Shown: one piece after another, positions 13,601 through 26,800 of the stretch
Layout of the letters: every line of letters begins with the position of its first letter
How positions within the stretch are numbered: position 1 is the stretch's first letter
Origin: Haliclystus octoradiatus
Lineage: Eukaryota; Cnidaria; Staurozoa; Stauromedusae; Haliclystidae
Direction of reading: 5' to 3'
Assembly: GCA_916610825.1 (NCBI GenBank)
Contig: OU744448.1
Location: 20,501,032 to 20,565,031 of the forward strand
Length of the DNA stretch: 64,000 nucleotides
Made by a program: the position numbers and the translations under genes
The notes under the pieces: generated by a model
Databases searched by the model: none
The model's input: only the letters and a program-made list of their open reading frames with translations
What the model was told of the DNA's origin: nothing

Positions 13601-14581
13601 TTTCAACAAATGCTGCCACTGTTTAGAATCTCAGTTTCATGTCAAACAATAACTGCGGTAGACAAAAGATATACTACACTATTTATAATGATTTTGCATG
13701 TGCAAAGGACGGACGGAACATTAACTTTTTAGAAGAGCTTTCCAGAAGTATTGTTCCAATACCCATCGCATAAAATTAATGTTTTAGAGAGAGTGTCGAG
13801 TTGGCTGCTTGTGAATTTATGAAAACAATAACGATTCAAAACTCGAAATTTGAGTTCTTCTTTTCATGATTTTCTAACAAAATTTACATCAATTCATATC
13901 ATATTCACTTGTTTTATTATTATTAAGTAGTAAAAATCAAGAAATATGAGTATCGAAAAAGTCACAAATTTTTTGTTTACTCCACAGTGTGACACTTGAT
14001 TGCAAAATTCTTTCACATGCAAAACATAAAATAGCTACTTTGCATATTCGGCGGAAATATTGCTCTTTCTCAACGTCATACTTTAAATCTGCGTGTCTGA
14101 CAGACTAAAAATATTCATACGGACGAACAGTTAAGATCTAATGTAGGAGTCGGCATTTCAAAGCTTATGATCATATAAGCAAAGAAGCAGTGTGACCGCC
14201 TGCCCGTTGCTTTGGACACTTCACACCAGGTGGTAATTTGAGGTTCACTGTTGTCAATATTTAGTTATGCGTGTTGACTGTTTTGTTGCATATGAAATGG
14301 AAATGGCAGTTCACTTGGTCTTATTGTTTAGAATATTATCTGTATGTGTGCTACATTTTGAACAGAAAGAACAAACAATTTACATCACAGAATGATTAAA
14401 GATTTGGAATGAATATATAAAAGTTTGATAAAAGTATATTAGCCTACTTGTAGCCTATTCTATGTTAAATTATGTCAGCCAGACACAAACTGCTTCGGAG
14501 AGGTCAGTCAGACACGAAAAACATGTCAGTCAGGTCTGAGAAACATTTATTCATTGCCTTGTATATTTTGAAAGTATTTGG

Positions 14582-15405
14582 TGGGTCAGGACCGCGGAAC
14601 ATGGAATACGGAATCGTTGGCCGTTTGCAGTAGAAAGCTCTGGCTCATCTAAATGGGTTAGTTAGTCTTTCTTTAGAAGGCTTGAAGTTGTTTAGCTCTA
14701 ATTGCTACATTGCGCTGATTGAATATATTTACAAAATTCAAGTATATACCTTTGTGCTGACTATTCAAAGCTGACCATTGAATTTCAAGAATGAAAGGCA
14801 AAAAAGCCACATTTCAAGTCTGCTGAGCCCGTTTTTTTAATCTGTAAAGCCGTTTTCTGGGTTTTTATTTTCAACTTCCTTCTCAATGCATAAACAACCG
14901 ATAGAAGTCAAATGTTAGGCCTACTCTTTTCCTAATCAGCGCAATCACCATGACGACAGAAAACAAATTTAGGGTTTATTTGGTCCGATAGCTTGCTCAT
15001 AGTGATTATAGTAAATTCCCTATCATCAGTAGAAGCAAAGTTATTCGAAATTGAAATCATGTCTTTAAATTTAACAAAAATTTATGATTCTTCTCTTCAA
15101 ATTAAAATTAGAAAAAGCAATATATAAATAAAATTATTATTATTATTGGTAGGCCTACACATATCAAAGGAAAAAACTAAATACAAAAATCGTTCTTCCA
15201 AATGATATAGGCCTACAGTGTACTTCTAAATTGTTTCTTGAAAATCTATTTGAAAGTTTTAAGTTTCTAACCAAGGCCCATCTAGATGAGCCACATCTTT
15301 CTATACTACTGCAAACGGCCAATAGCTTAATCGCTGGGAACAGCGGCAAACAATAAAGAAATTTGACACTTTTATTCCGTATTCGTGTTCCGCGGACCTG
15401 ACCCA
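14582..15405. mobile_element. Non-autonomous element with long terminal inverted repeats
   Basis: The left arm (14582-14670) and right arm (15256-15405) are inverted copies. Outer ends read TGGGTCAGGACCGCGGAACA and, on the opposite strand, TGGGTCAGGTCCGCGGAACA; further in both share GGCCGTTTGCAGTA and GGCTCATCTA.ATGGG. The 80-codon frame at 15406-15164 (-) lies mostly in the right arm and is not a transposase. No target duplication is obvious. Confidence 0.65.
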
Positions 15406-15468
15406 TTACAATTTATTTAATAAAACAAATAATATTTGTGAAGTATAATATCTTTACAACAGGATGGC

Positions 15469-15930
15469 CAGTGATGCTTGGAAGGGGAACGCGGGGGACA
15501 CTGTCCCCCCACTACTTTCTTTGGGGGAGCGACATCCCCTCACTTTTTCATTTGAAGTGAAGTTTTATATGTTCTTATTCCGAATAATATTATCATCAAT
15601 ATTATCAGAATAGAAGTATTAGTTTCAGTCAGTGGCAACAGTTTCTCGAATTTATTATTTATCTGAACTGTGTTTCGGCTATTAAATATCTCTAGCCATT
15701 TGGCCCATTTTCAAGATAATAACTTCATATTTTAACACTAGGAAGTAATTAAATAACTCAATAGATTATACTGAATTGGTCTCTTGAAATGCACTACAGA
15801 GCTCTTGAAAGATTATAATTTTGAAAAACTTTCTGGGGCGAATGCCCCTGGACCCCTACAAGAAGGGGCTTTCGGCCCCTATGAAAATTGTGAGCCGTTT
15901 CCCCACTAATTTTTTTCAAAAACATCACTG
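15469..15930. mobile_element. Short non-autonomous hAT-like transposon with 8-bp TSD
   Basis: It begins CAGTGATGC and ends CATCACTG (inverted). It is flanked by AGGATGGC (15461-15468) and AGGATGGT (15931-15938), matching at 7 of 8 bases. An 8-bp duplication and CAGTG-type ends are typical of hAT elements. Inside are GGGGCGAATGCCCC and GGGGCTTTCGGCCCC hairpins and C-runs. At 462 bp it is too short for a transposase, so it must be mobilised in trans. Confidence 0.75.
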
Positions 15931-18902
15931 AGGATGGTAGTGATTTTATTCTTCTTTATGCTAACAGTTTCAGATATTTACAAACATTTACGTCTAATCA
16001 ACAGAATGGTGAGCGTCCATGTCAGTCAAACACTGACTTTAAAATCGCTGTTATTTATTTATATTTGGAGTTATTGTGAATATTTTTACTTTGTGGGATT
16101 TTTTGTGCCACTCTTTATTTGTGAGAAATAATAACTGATTAATCTTTGCGTCGATGCCCAATTCGAAAATATCTTCTGATGTATCAGTCAGACATGATAG
16201 AATTGCATGTCTGATCGATTATATGATTCAAATTCCCAAAAAAGGTCAACCCAGTCTTGCTTTTATCTAAAAAAAAACATCAAATGAGTACTATCTATAT
16301 GTAAGGACTGGAGGATGGAATGGTCAAGAGGGAATTGCATTTTGAGTAGCTGCGGCGCATCGTTTGACAGCATTGTGTTTAACAAGTGTTTAATAATTTA
16401 ACATTTGTATATTGTGATGCAGTTTAGCATTCATTTGCATTTCTACCATTTGAATTTTGATAGTCTGCATTATTTTATTTAAATGTGTAGCTCCATTAAT
16501 TAATAGGCCTGACCACATAATCTATTCAGAATAACCAATCAGATATTTTCAAGTCACACGGATTGCGAAGCAATCCTTTTGCAGCGAAGCAAAACAGCCC
16601 CGGACGCAAGCTACAGTCTCGACACTTGTGGACTACATCACCAAGATAACCAAATTCAAAATATTAAAGACATAAATTTGACTGGCAGCTTTTTGCACTC
16701 GGCATTGGAATATGGTGCGTGATGCACTCTACGGTCTACTTGTGGCTTGAGGAATCACATGGCATTCATGTTTCAGCTTTTAGTCCGCAAAGCGTGAAAT
16801 ATGTCTTATGCCATTCAGTAAAGACAGTAGACTAGCCCAGAGCCATCTAGACTAGCCTACTCAACAAGATTTGGTACTCATTCGTACGATTTCAGTTCCA
16901 AAACAAGAACATTCAATCAAGATTTAGTAATTCACATTCCTATGGTCATTCTTATGGGCAATATATATTTCTCTTAAGAGTTTGTTCAATAGTTTAAACT
17001 CAAGGAGCAAGAACAAGACAATGCAATCTATTGAGGTTTTGATGTTAATTCAATTGAATAATTAATTGTGAATTAAGTGAACACTGAATTGACTATCTTA
17101 CCTTGGACTTATTTTGCACGAAGGACTTCAGAATATCAGTAGTAAGGAGTATCAATGTAATTGACTTCCATCCTTTATCGTGCCATCATGATTCCATGCC
17201 ACATGTTTATTGCTGAATGAAAATTGGGACAAAGGATGAAGCATGGCCATAAATGCTGGAGTGATAGCCTGCATTATATTATACACTTTCCTTGAGAAAC
17301 GTTGCTGTCTGTACCATGGTCTGTACGCATGCATGTTGGCATCGGCCTCGATTTCAGCCACTGTTTTGTTATTGTTTTATGATTTATTACTAATTAATAT
17401 TACTAATTATTACAATTAATAATCACTTGAAAAAATTCGAGTCACGATTGGTGGATTTATATCACGTGTTTAGCAGTTATGTCAAGACATGGTCAAGCCA
17501 ACGCACGAGATGGCGACTTGCTGCGACAGATTGAACATTTTCATAAAATCAAATTGAATGTATACTCTGTAATTAAAAATTCAACTTGAGAAATTCAAAA
17601 AAGTAACAACTTGGGACTTTCTATATTCAGATGTAACTTTAGATATATTTTCAATATTGCAAGCATGTTTGCCGTAGTGAAATTGATGAGAGATAATTGA
17701 TGTTACAGACAAAGGCTATGCTACATGATTATTAAAATGATTAAGTGATCTAATCCCTCAATATATCATAAGCTAAATTTAAATACAACTAGAATTCGAG
17801 TTGCATGCAAATGCATGCTTATATTGAGTTGTGAATCATCTGGTTTAACTGGTTCAAAATAAATGCATGAACAAATTTATGTAGAAAAGCCGATCAAAGC
17901 CACAATTTAATTGAGAAAATAAAATTTAAATATAAAACACCCTGTTACAGAACTACAGAACATGTAAGCAGTATATGTTTTGAACTGTTTAATCTGATCA
18001 TGATCTGATGGACCGAACTGGTCATAGAAAGCTGGCGTATAATATGGCCACGTGGGGAATCAGCTGACGAAAACTCAGTGGTGATTTTATTTGCAAATAT
18101 GGCAGTTATCATTTAAATTTTTGGACGTGAAACAAATATTTGTCGAATATGATACATCGGTACTGTCGATACTGTATGGATATCTAAAGAAAGAAAATTG
18201 ATCTTAGGTAGTTCACGTACGTACGTATTAAATTCTAGGTGTTTCTCTGAAAAGATTTCTGGAGTATTTAATTATTGTCATACACAACAACAAAAAATTG
18301 ATAGCCGATCATAAATGAATGTGTTTTTCCAGTGATAAATTTTAATTCCTTAATAGCTTAGCAATGATATAGATATAAGATAAAGATTATAATACATGAT
18401 TGTTTTTACAATTCGAAAGTTTACAAGAAAAGTCTTGAAAAAAGGTATTAATTGATAATTAAGTTGCTTGGCAACTATGACATTATTCGCTTTAGAATAA
18501 TATGACTTAATCGTGCAAGTAGGCGGCAGATGGCCATCAGCATAGCGTAGTGTCTTTTATAACTAGAAACAATCTATCTAGGTATCAATAAAGTTAAGTT
18601 AGTAAACTTCTTAAATTGTAAGTAAAATTAGTTTAATAGTATTCATTGAACTCTGCAAAAATGGAGAGTTCGGTTCAATTAATGACGGTTAAAAAGTTTA
18701 TAAGAAAACGTACATACATAAAATATTAATTGCCACTGAACATTAATTTACAAAACACAATCAAACCACATTTACATAAATGTTTTCAAAACCGTCAAAT
18801 TCAACAGGTGCATTGAACAGTTACCATGGTGACAGAGAATTGAGAATTGTTGTGATCTGTAGCACACACAAAAATACAATTACAAATGACTGAAATATCT
18901 CT

Positions 18903-20236
18903 TCAGTGAATCCAGAATGCAGCAAATAGGGCGATAAATGAAGTAAGACCAGCTGCCAGAGTCGCAGCACCGCTAGTGGGTCCGGTTTCCATAAGATTAA
19001 CACAGACTTGACCATACTTTGCCATTATACTAAACTTTGGAATGCGAATAGTCACGTGGAGTTTACCGTTGACGACTTCAAATTTGGGGTAGCCGGTAGC
19101 CATATCGGCGGCAGCACTGGTGTCAATTTTTACCTATAACAGAATCAAATAAAAGTTAAAGTCGATAGTATACGAGAACATTCTTCCTTGGCCTGCTCGC
19201 AGACTCACTGTAAATCGGGAACTTTGCAGAACAGTAGATATCATCTCCACTGTTCTACTAAGTTCACTAAGTTTCCGATTAACAGAGAGTCTGCGAGCAG
19301 GCTATAGCCTTTCCTCAGAATGGGCGTTTTCTTCTATTGCAGTGATTAATTATTCATAACAAAAAAATAACCTATTTGAAGAGAATTGGCAAAGTTATTA
19401 TAACTACAATTTCAAATCCTATTTTTTAATCGCGAAAAATAAGGGTTTTCAATCAAAAGAAATAATTGTCGAGATGATATCTATAAATGATATAGATGTA
19501 GAATGACATGCAAGAATAATAAAACAATTTAAAACACAAATAATTTTAACAATTTTGAAAATCTTGAACAACAATTAGTAAAATTCACCTGTTTAGGTAA
19601 CATGATCGATGCTTTTCCGAAAGTTATCTTTGATGCAGTTGTGTTGGGAGTTCCAGAAACACCGTTAGCCGAAATTTCAAACTTTGCATCGAGTAGATCG
19701 CCAGTCTCCATAGTACCACTGTTGTTACAAGGGATTGCACTTCCATCGCAGAACTCCCAGCCGGAAATTTCGACACGAGTGCATACCATACCAGTTACAA
19801 CATCGTCAATAGCTGGTTCACCATCTGGAGTGATAGTTCCATTACCTTCAGATATCAAGCTGAAAAACTTGACAGTGATGTTTGCGCTGCCACCAAGGGG
19901 AACCATTGTGTTCATCTCTTTCATGTGGTAAGCTGGAAGGGTTGCGTTCTTGTAAGTGGGTGCCTCCAGGGTAAAGTCTTTCTCTTTAAACATATCGTAG
20001 GCATGTTTTTGAGTGTTTGGGTTCTGAACGACAGGATCGCCATTCGTTTTCAGTTCTGTCAGCGCATGAAGACGAACTGTGAACATACTCATACCCATCT
20101 TAGCCTCTACAATTCCTCCTTTAGCATGCAACTTCAGACTTGTCTTTCCTCCATTCATCACCATTGCAGATGCCATGCAACTGTATACAAGATACATTGC
20201 TAAGAATTGTAAAATTTGATTGATGTGAAAAGCCAT
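18903..20236 (-). CDS. Secreted GPI-anchored glycoprotein, family not recognised
   Basis: Two exons, 20236-19589 and 19133-18903, joined in phase 0 with donor CAG|GTGAAT and acceptor TTATAG, giving 292 residues. The N-terminus is a clear signal peptide (LQFLAMYLVYSCMASA). The C-terminus has small residues (TGPTSGAA, likely omega-site region) and then a hydrophobic tail ending at the stop (LTSFIALFAAFWIH), the layout of a GPI-attachment signal. Candidate N-glycosylation sites are NAT, NIT, NGT, NNS and NTT. The mature part has few cysteines (VCTRV, EFCDGS, IPCNN, QVCVN), perhaps two disulfides. I recognise no named domain and do not propose a function. The intron holds the palindrome at 19191-19302. 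The exon model rests on signals and phase alone. Confidence 0.75.
19191..19302. mobile_element. Palindromic MITE in the GPI-protein intron
   Basis: The ends are inverted copies: GCCTGCTCGCAGACTC on the left and GAGTCTGCGAGCAGGC on the right, continuing inward through CGG(G)AAACTT and a central AGAACAGT...ACTGTTCT pair. A relative lies at 53742-53832 in the SLC7 gene, and a half copy at 62703-62752. Confidence 0.7.
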
Positions 20237-23200
20237 GATGAAAAATTATCTTATCCTAATTAAAACAAAGATAATCCAGAAACTGCAAATAAATATTGCG
20301 ACCGTTCTTCAGTGCTGACTGATAAGGAGTGTCTCGCTTCCTCTTTTCACTGCTGAATTTTTAAGCGTGAAATCATCTATTATGGATGATTTTGCATAAT
20401 TTAGTGGGAATTCAACCACAGAGCGCTTGCTTCGGCTTTATTCAAAATTATTTGTAATCAATATTATAGACAATCCGCGATGTCTTTGCGAAAAACCGAA
20501 ACTAACGAATCATTTAACATAGATATCTCTAAGATATCCCTTGACGCTGCAATCTCAGAAATTTCAACATTAAGTAGATGAAACATCAAATTTAATCATC
20601 TTTGAAAATAGAAAATAGTTACAAAAAACGGAGTATATTTTTAGTCTCAATTGACAATGTTTACAAAACAGTCATTCAGAAAAGAATTTTTGGCTTTAAT
20701 ATTTTGTGTACACTTTCAAAGATGTCGGGCATAATTTTTATTGAAAATGGAAGCTTGCATTCATGGTGGCTAACAACTATTTCAACCAGCTGCCCTCATG
20801 ACTGACTAGTCATTATCAAACCCAACAATCAAACACGCATGCGTAGTATGAATAATCTACTAAAATATTGAAATTGGTAATAAGAAACTATTCTGTCACA
20901 GTTTCAACCTGTTGCTGTCAGTGTGATTCTACCAGACGGGATATATATATATATATATACAAAAGATCTCTACACATGATAATTAAAAAAAAACCTACAT
21001 CTGATATGTATACGAGCGGCAACTAACTTGCCTAACATAACCACTGATATGTAGAGTATTTCAAGTTTATGATCCGGATTGTAATCAGACCGGGATTAAA
21101 GTTTTGACTTGAACAGCAAGAAAACATGCATGCAAATGAGGTTACAACAGTATAGACTCGAGTCTATATTTAGTTTTGTTTGAAGTTACGTCTAAATTGA
21201 AAAATTGCTGAAAATTTGATGACAAATTACAAACTATTATAATTATTAATACGAATGACCAGAGAAGGCCAGAGAGAGAAAATCTAAATGATATTCGACT
21301 TACGTATGTAGTACATTAATTACTTAGGACAGTTATAACTCTTTCAAAGTAATTGAAATCTATCTAACGCGCAGTTACTCAGTAGCATTACTAAATTCGT
21401 CATCACCTCATAATTTGTTCAGAGTACCTGCCTGTCTGTCACAGTTACGACAAAAACATATTGACATACCTGTTGGTATTTTTGTAGTCGTTTGCGTTTT
21501 GTTTGTCATTTGGTTGCAAATAGAACCATTTATATATATATATATATATATAACCAAGATCTCATATAAACAATATTGAATGTATATTCCATACAGTAGA
21601 ACTAGATTAAAACAATGATTGAGTCGTTACTAATTTAAATTTCAACCGAAATATTAATTATCAATTTTCAACGATATTTTTCAGACTGATAAAGAATTTT
21701 AAATCAACGACGACAAAAATTAATATTGTTATGTGTCGTTTTTATAGGTCAGGGCAATGTAGGTAACAAAATTTCAGTTTTTTTCCCCACAAGGCTTGTG
21801 AGCCTCAATTTGAGTGCAGGCATCGGAAAAATGTTGGTATTGTAGGCCTATACTGTTGCGCTTGCGCAATCGTTATGTTCAAATTTTCATAGAATTCTTC
21901 AATTTTTCAAAATGATTCCAAGCATAGAAGTGTTAACGCCCTGTTTTACTTCATTTTTAAAAGGTCTAAAATTGAAATCTTATTAATCATATATGCAGTT
22001 TCGGATTAAAATTGTAAACAGGATTAGTATTTAGGTAAGAAAAATCAACAAAATTTGAATGTGTAATTATAGACAAGCTGGGGCTGCATGAAAAAAAGCG
22101 TGTAACCTCGAGGGGAGGGGGGTGTAAATACGTATTAAAATTTACATATTTTCCGCTACTTTTCTGAAAAATAGAAGATCTATCACGAGTAGTAACATAA
22201 AACAAAAATATTTATAACATCTTTATAGTAGTAGTTATTTTAATTTGCATTTTTGAAGAAGTTTGATGCCTAAATCAGGTTAAAAATCTCGAAGAAATAT
22301 ATATGTGACGAACAATAATTTTTAGCTTTATTTCTAGACAATTCGTTTATATTCATACGTTATTATATAAAATAGTAAAATTGATAATAACGAATAATGG
22401 GGGCTTATCATAAAGCGTATATGACATTGCAGCTGTGCATATAGTAAGAGGAAGATGGTTTAGATGTTAGAATATTTATTAAATATACTTTAAGGATGAT
22501 CTACTATATGAGATAATGCAAACAAATATTTCTTCCTTATATCAGTAATCACAGTAGCCTGAATTTAGCTTGAAATGCTTCCAAGAGAACTGTTTTGAGT
22601 AAAAACCTTTTTAAGATGTATTAGACCGAAGAAACTCTGGAATATTGGATTACTTTGATTACTATGACTAAACGGCGTATTTAACCGGTATAAGAATCAC
22701 TACGCTCGGATGGCTATATCCGGTGTAGTGAAATCCCAACTTAAAACTCCATATATTGCATTATTGACCGCAAAATTCCGCTTTTCTAAATGGAGAATAC
22801 GAAATTTTAGTACCAGTTGGTAATCTTTACGAATTGATTGTTATTCATTCGAATGGAAAAACACCTGCAAATCGTAGCGTCACATTTTGGCACCACTGCT
22901 TGCGTACTAACTATATTATACTCTATCATCTATTAAAGTCTCAGCGTTGACCAAGATATCATTTTATATCCGACGAAAATGTATGTCGTCTGTTGATGTT
23001 GAAGTTGTAAAAATCGGCTGTAAAATAAATATTCGATAGAATTTGGCTAGAATATTCGATGTCAATAAGTCATTATTCAAAACATTTTGAATGTAGAAAT
23101 TAGTCCTTTTCTTTAGATGATTAATTAATCTATCTGATATCTGCATTGTTTTCATTTTCAACTTGATTAACGTTACAAATGGTTCAATAAAATCGTGTTA

Positions 23201-23818
23201 ACAAACTAAAATCCGGACTCTGGGACTCGACAATCATATGCCTACAGAATTAGTTTTAATTTTTCGGAGTCCGAAGATATAGCGTGTCAATTGATACCTG
23301 AATTCGGTCCATAGTCCAAAACCGGGAGTCCGAATAAAAAGAATGATGATTACAAATAATCCAATTCCAAAACACTGCGTGTATGACTCAAAATTTTAGT
23401 GATGAATAATATATATTTCAAAGCCATAATATATATAGGCTAACATTATTAAAAAATCTGCTTCCAAAAATGACGCACAATGAATTGAAACTAAATGATC
23501 GAATATTATAGATGATTACTACAATTTATTTAAAAGCATGCCGAATGCTATAGTATGCTTGTATCAAGACGTAAAATCCATACACAGAATAGGACAGTTT
23601 CAAGTATATGAAACGTTTTGCCGGGTTAGATGAGCTATGCAGATAATTAGACTCCTATGGGTAATGAAGTTTAGATATACGTCCAGGTATACGCATTGAT
23701 TGTTCCGATACAAATAAGATCTGAACGTATATGCCCTGTGACTGATAAAGTTACCCGAATGTTTGTTATCTGGAAGTCCAGAAAATGATCAATAGAATAG
23801 AATAAACCTGTCTGTCCA
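20237..23818. other. Intergenic region without recognised genes
   Basis: No exon supported by both splice signals and homology was seen. It contains short (TA)n tracts at about 20940-20959 and 21533-21552. On the minus strand AATAAA (complement at 23526-23531) lies about 290 bases past the HYLS1 stop and is a possible polyadenylation signal. The 5' flank of the GPI-protein gene begins at 20237; I saw no clear core promoter there. Confidence 0.4.
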
Positions 23819-26800
23819 TTATTTCTTTGCTAGAGCAGATCGTACTTGCCAGCGTAACGCAAGACGTTTTTTTTCGGTTGGCACGATGTAATTATTTGGT
23901 GCCAAATTATGACGACGTGGCTGAAATAAAAAAATGTAGACATTTAGGACCATCCTGCATTCAGACTAACGAAGAATCATACAATGAAATTAAAGACACG
24001 CTTTTCATTATTTAATAAAATGTGTGTGTGCCCATGGCAACGAGTATGAAATAAAGCCCAGAAAATTAAACCTTTTCAACATGTATTGGTAAGCAATCTC
24101 AAATTCTGGATTGTCTGGAATCTAGGGAAAATTATTCGCTAGTCCCTTTCTTGGCAGCCCTTTGCATCTAATGCATAGAAAATGCAAATCTTATTTCGTT
24201 GGAACTGATGAGAACAATGATCATACTATTAGCCCTATGTATATCCCTGTGCCTTGACAATAAGGGCTACAATATAAAGGCTACTACGAAATAATAATAA
24301 TAAAACGTGGGTCTACCATGTAAACCCTGGAATCTCCGAATCAGTATTGAGAATATATCTTCATTGCACATTAAAGACCAATGAATGATGTTCTTGTATA
24401 AGCATAATAAATACCATATAAGGCTGTTCGCGCATATCTTCTAGTCAACAAATATAAATATTCATTATTACTGTAAGAAAAATAAATGACTTTGTAAAGG
24501 CTTACTTGACATAAATTTCATGATGGTATAATATGTGATAAATGTGATAAACATAATAAATGTATATGGACTGTGTGTTTTCATCGCATATACCATCATA
24601 AAAAAGAAAAAGAAAACCCAAAGAATCTCTATTAGAGCTCTTTCACATCAGCCATGTTGATGTGGTGTAACAATACATCCCGGGGTTATTATCTTTTTTT
24701 CAAAATACACCATCAGGGGTATCAATATTTTCTTTATATCACTCTCAGGGGACTCATTGGGAACCGGTGAATAAGCTCTATACAAAACATTTATCAGAGA
24801 TTTAAATAACAATACAATACATTACCTGGATGTCATCAGCATACATCATGTGTTCCTGAAATTGGAAAAGATTTTAAAAAATTGTAAATTCAAAGGAAAA
24901 CAAATCAGTACAAATATACTTTGAAGAATGTGTGAATTATAACTCGAAAATCAGACTCAATTAATCAGTAATTGTGGCATCATGACCGTAGATTATAGCT
25001 ATTCAGATGAATGATTGATTTAAAATTATAATTCATGAACATTATCAGTCTAACTAGAGAATGTATATAATTTGCTTATGATCTACCATCCATACCAGAC
25101 TCAACAATCATTTGTTTGTGTCCAAGGGTGTACTGACTGGTATACAGCATTGATCCATTCTCTCGTTTTTGTATTTTCCATTCTCAGACGAAGCATATAA
25201 AAATACTAGCGGATATCAGTATCAATACATTAATACTCTATAGCTTACATTCAAAGGCAAACAATCATCATCATCATTAATTGAGTTACCTATTAAGCCA
25301 CTACCTTGATGATGGCTTTTTTCAAAGGGCTCATACATAGTTATATACAAATAATTAATAATAAAATAATTGGTCATACATACTATAATTTCAAATAAAG
25401 TTTACCAGATATTTTAAAAGCCGCACTGTCAGAGGTCTACAGTGAAGTGATAAGGTAACTTATAAATACTATTTACTGACAGATCAGGTTAATAATACAC
25501 GTTATATGTCAAATTGATATCAGACAGGGTGGTCTAAGTTGCATATAAAGTGCAATTCAGATAAATGGAAATTCCCAATCATCTGAAACCCTGTAAACTA
25601 TTTTGTGATCAAGGTCTTACAGGGCTGAATACTTTCTAATCTGATTACTAAAGTGTCACACCTTAGAGAAGCATCACACATGCCATGCATGAGAGAAGGG
25701 TTCAGTCAAAAGGGAGGAAAACTTTAAAAACATCCTTAAATCCTTAAATATAGCTATTTTAGTGATTTCTTTGAAACCTACTCTAACATTCCATCTTAAG
25801 CGATTTCGGTTGTCTTCACCAGGGACTTTGTACATTTGCCATTCTTCTTTAAACTGATGGTAGCTGAATCAATAATAACAATAAAATGCAATCAATCAAT
25901 CTTAACGAGAATACTTTATCAATTTAGAAAACCAGAATACGAATGTCAAATAAAATCTACAATTATCTATCCTGAGTTGCAGTAGAATGCTTTAAATGAT
26001 GTGAAATATTATATTATATTTATATCAGTGATATGATGTAAGCATGTTGATACAGTATTACTGTGTCTACCAGTTTAATATTACGTACTTTTCAAAATCA
26101 ATTTTTAATAATTCAATATTATCTTCAATTAATATATCACCCCCAGTACTATCATCGTCTTTGGCAGTAGTAAGACAGCTAGTGATCATTATTTAAACTC
26201 GAAAACATCAAAAGGAATAAACATGTTGAGTAGGAACATGCTATAGCGTTGTATTCGATACCATAAACCCACATGGTGTAACTCAAAATGACAGCCGTCT
26301 ATACAGAAGTGCATGAATCCTTTTCGAACTGCATATAATATACGAAATTGTTTTCAATTTAGGAGATTTATGAGTAAATTATTTTAAGAAATTGGCGCAG
26401 GTTGGGTTTCGGAAAAGCTCTTCAAAGTAAAATTGAAGCTGATGGATCAAAAATATTGACGATCTGGAATATAAAGATGTATATCTGAGAGTTTTCTTGG
26501 TGATTCATTTAATTTTTAGGTACTACTGCATGATCTATATTAGGTCGAGACTTTCCTGTCAAGTGATCCAACCCTGTTCATCTAGTCTAGGATTTTCACC
26601 CCCTCCTCTTACCTACAAGACCCTGTAAACAGTTGTTAGAAAATCAGAGAAATGATTGTTGAATCTGATATGGTAGACCATAAGCAAATTACATACATTA
26701 TCTAGTTAGGCGTAATGTCCATGAATTATAATTTCAAATGCAGCCATTCATCTGAATAGCTACATAGGAAATATCTAACTGTTGCAAGCCAAAAAATTCT

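Larger units (their letters stand above)
12759..18902. other. Gene-poor 6.1-kb interval, mostly repeats
   Basis: No multi-exon gene could be assembled. A hAT-like end (CAGTGTTACAAAAGTAG) starts near 12849 without a clear partner. Three diverged tandem units lie at 13200-13600. An inverted-repeat element is at 14582-15405 and a short hAT-like element at 15469-15930. Two small hairpins (GATTGCGAAGCAATC and TTTTGCAGCGAAGCAAAA) are at 16561-16590. A 69-codon frame at 17361-17152 (-) lacks an ATG and has no recognisable homology. Confidence 0.5.

Noticed and set aside
17152-17361. 69-codon minus-strand frame with coding-like composition
   Set aside because: It has no ATG, no domain and no partner exons. 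An acceptor-like AACAG before it is not enough.
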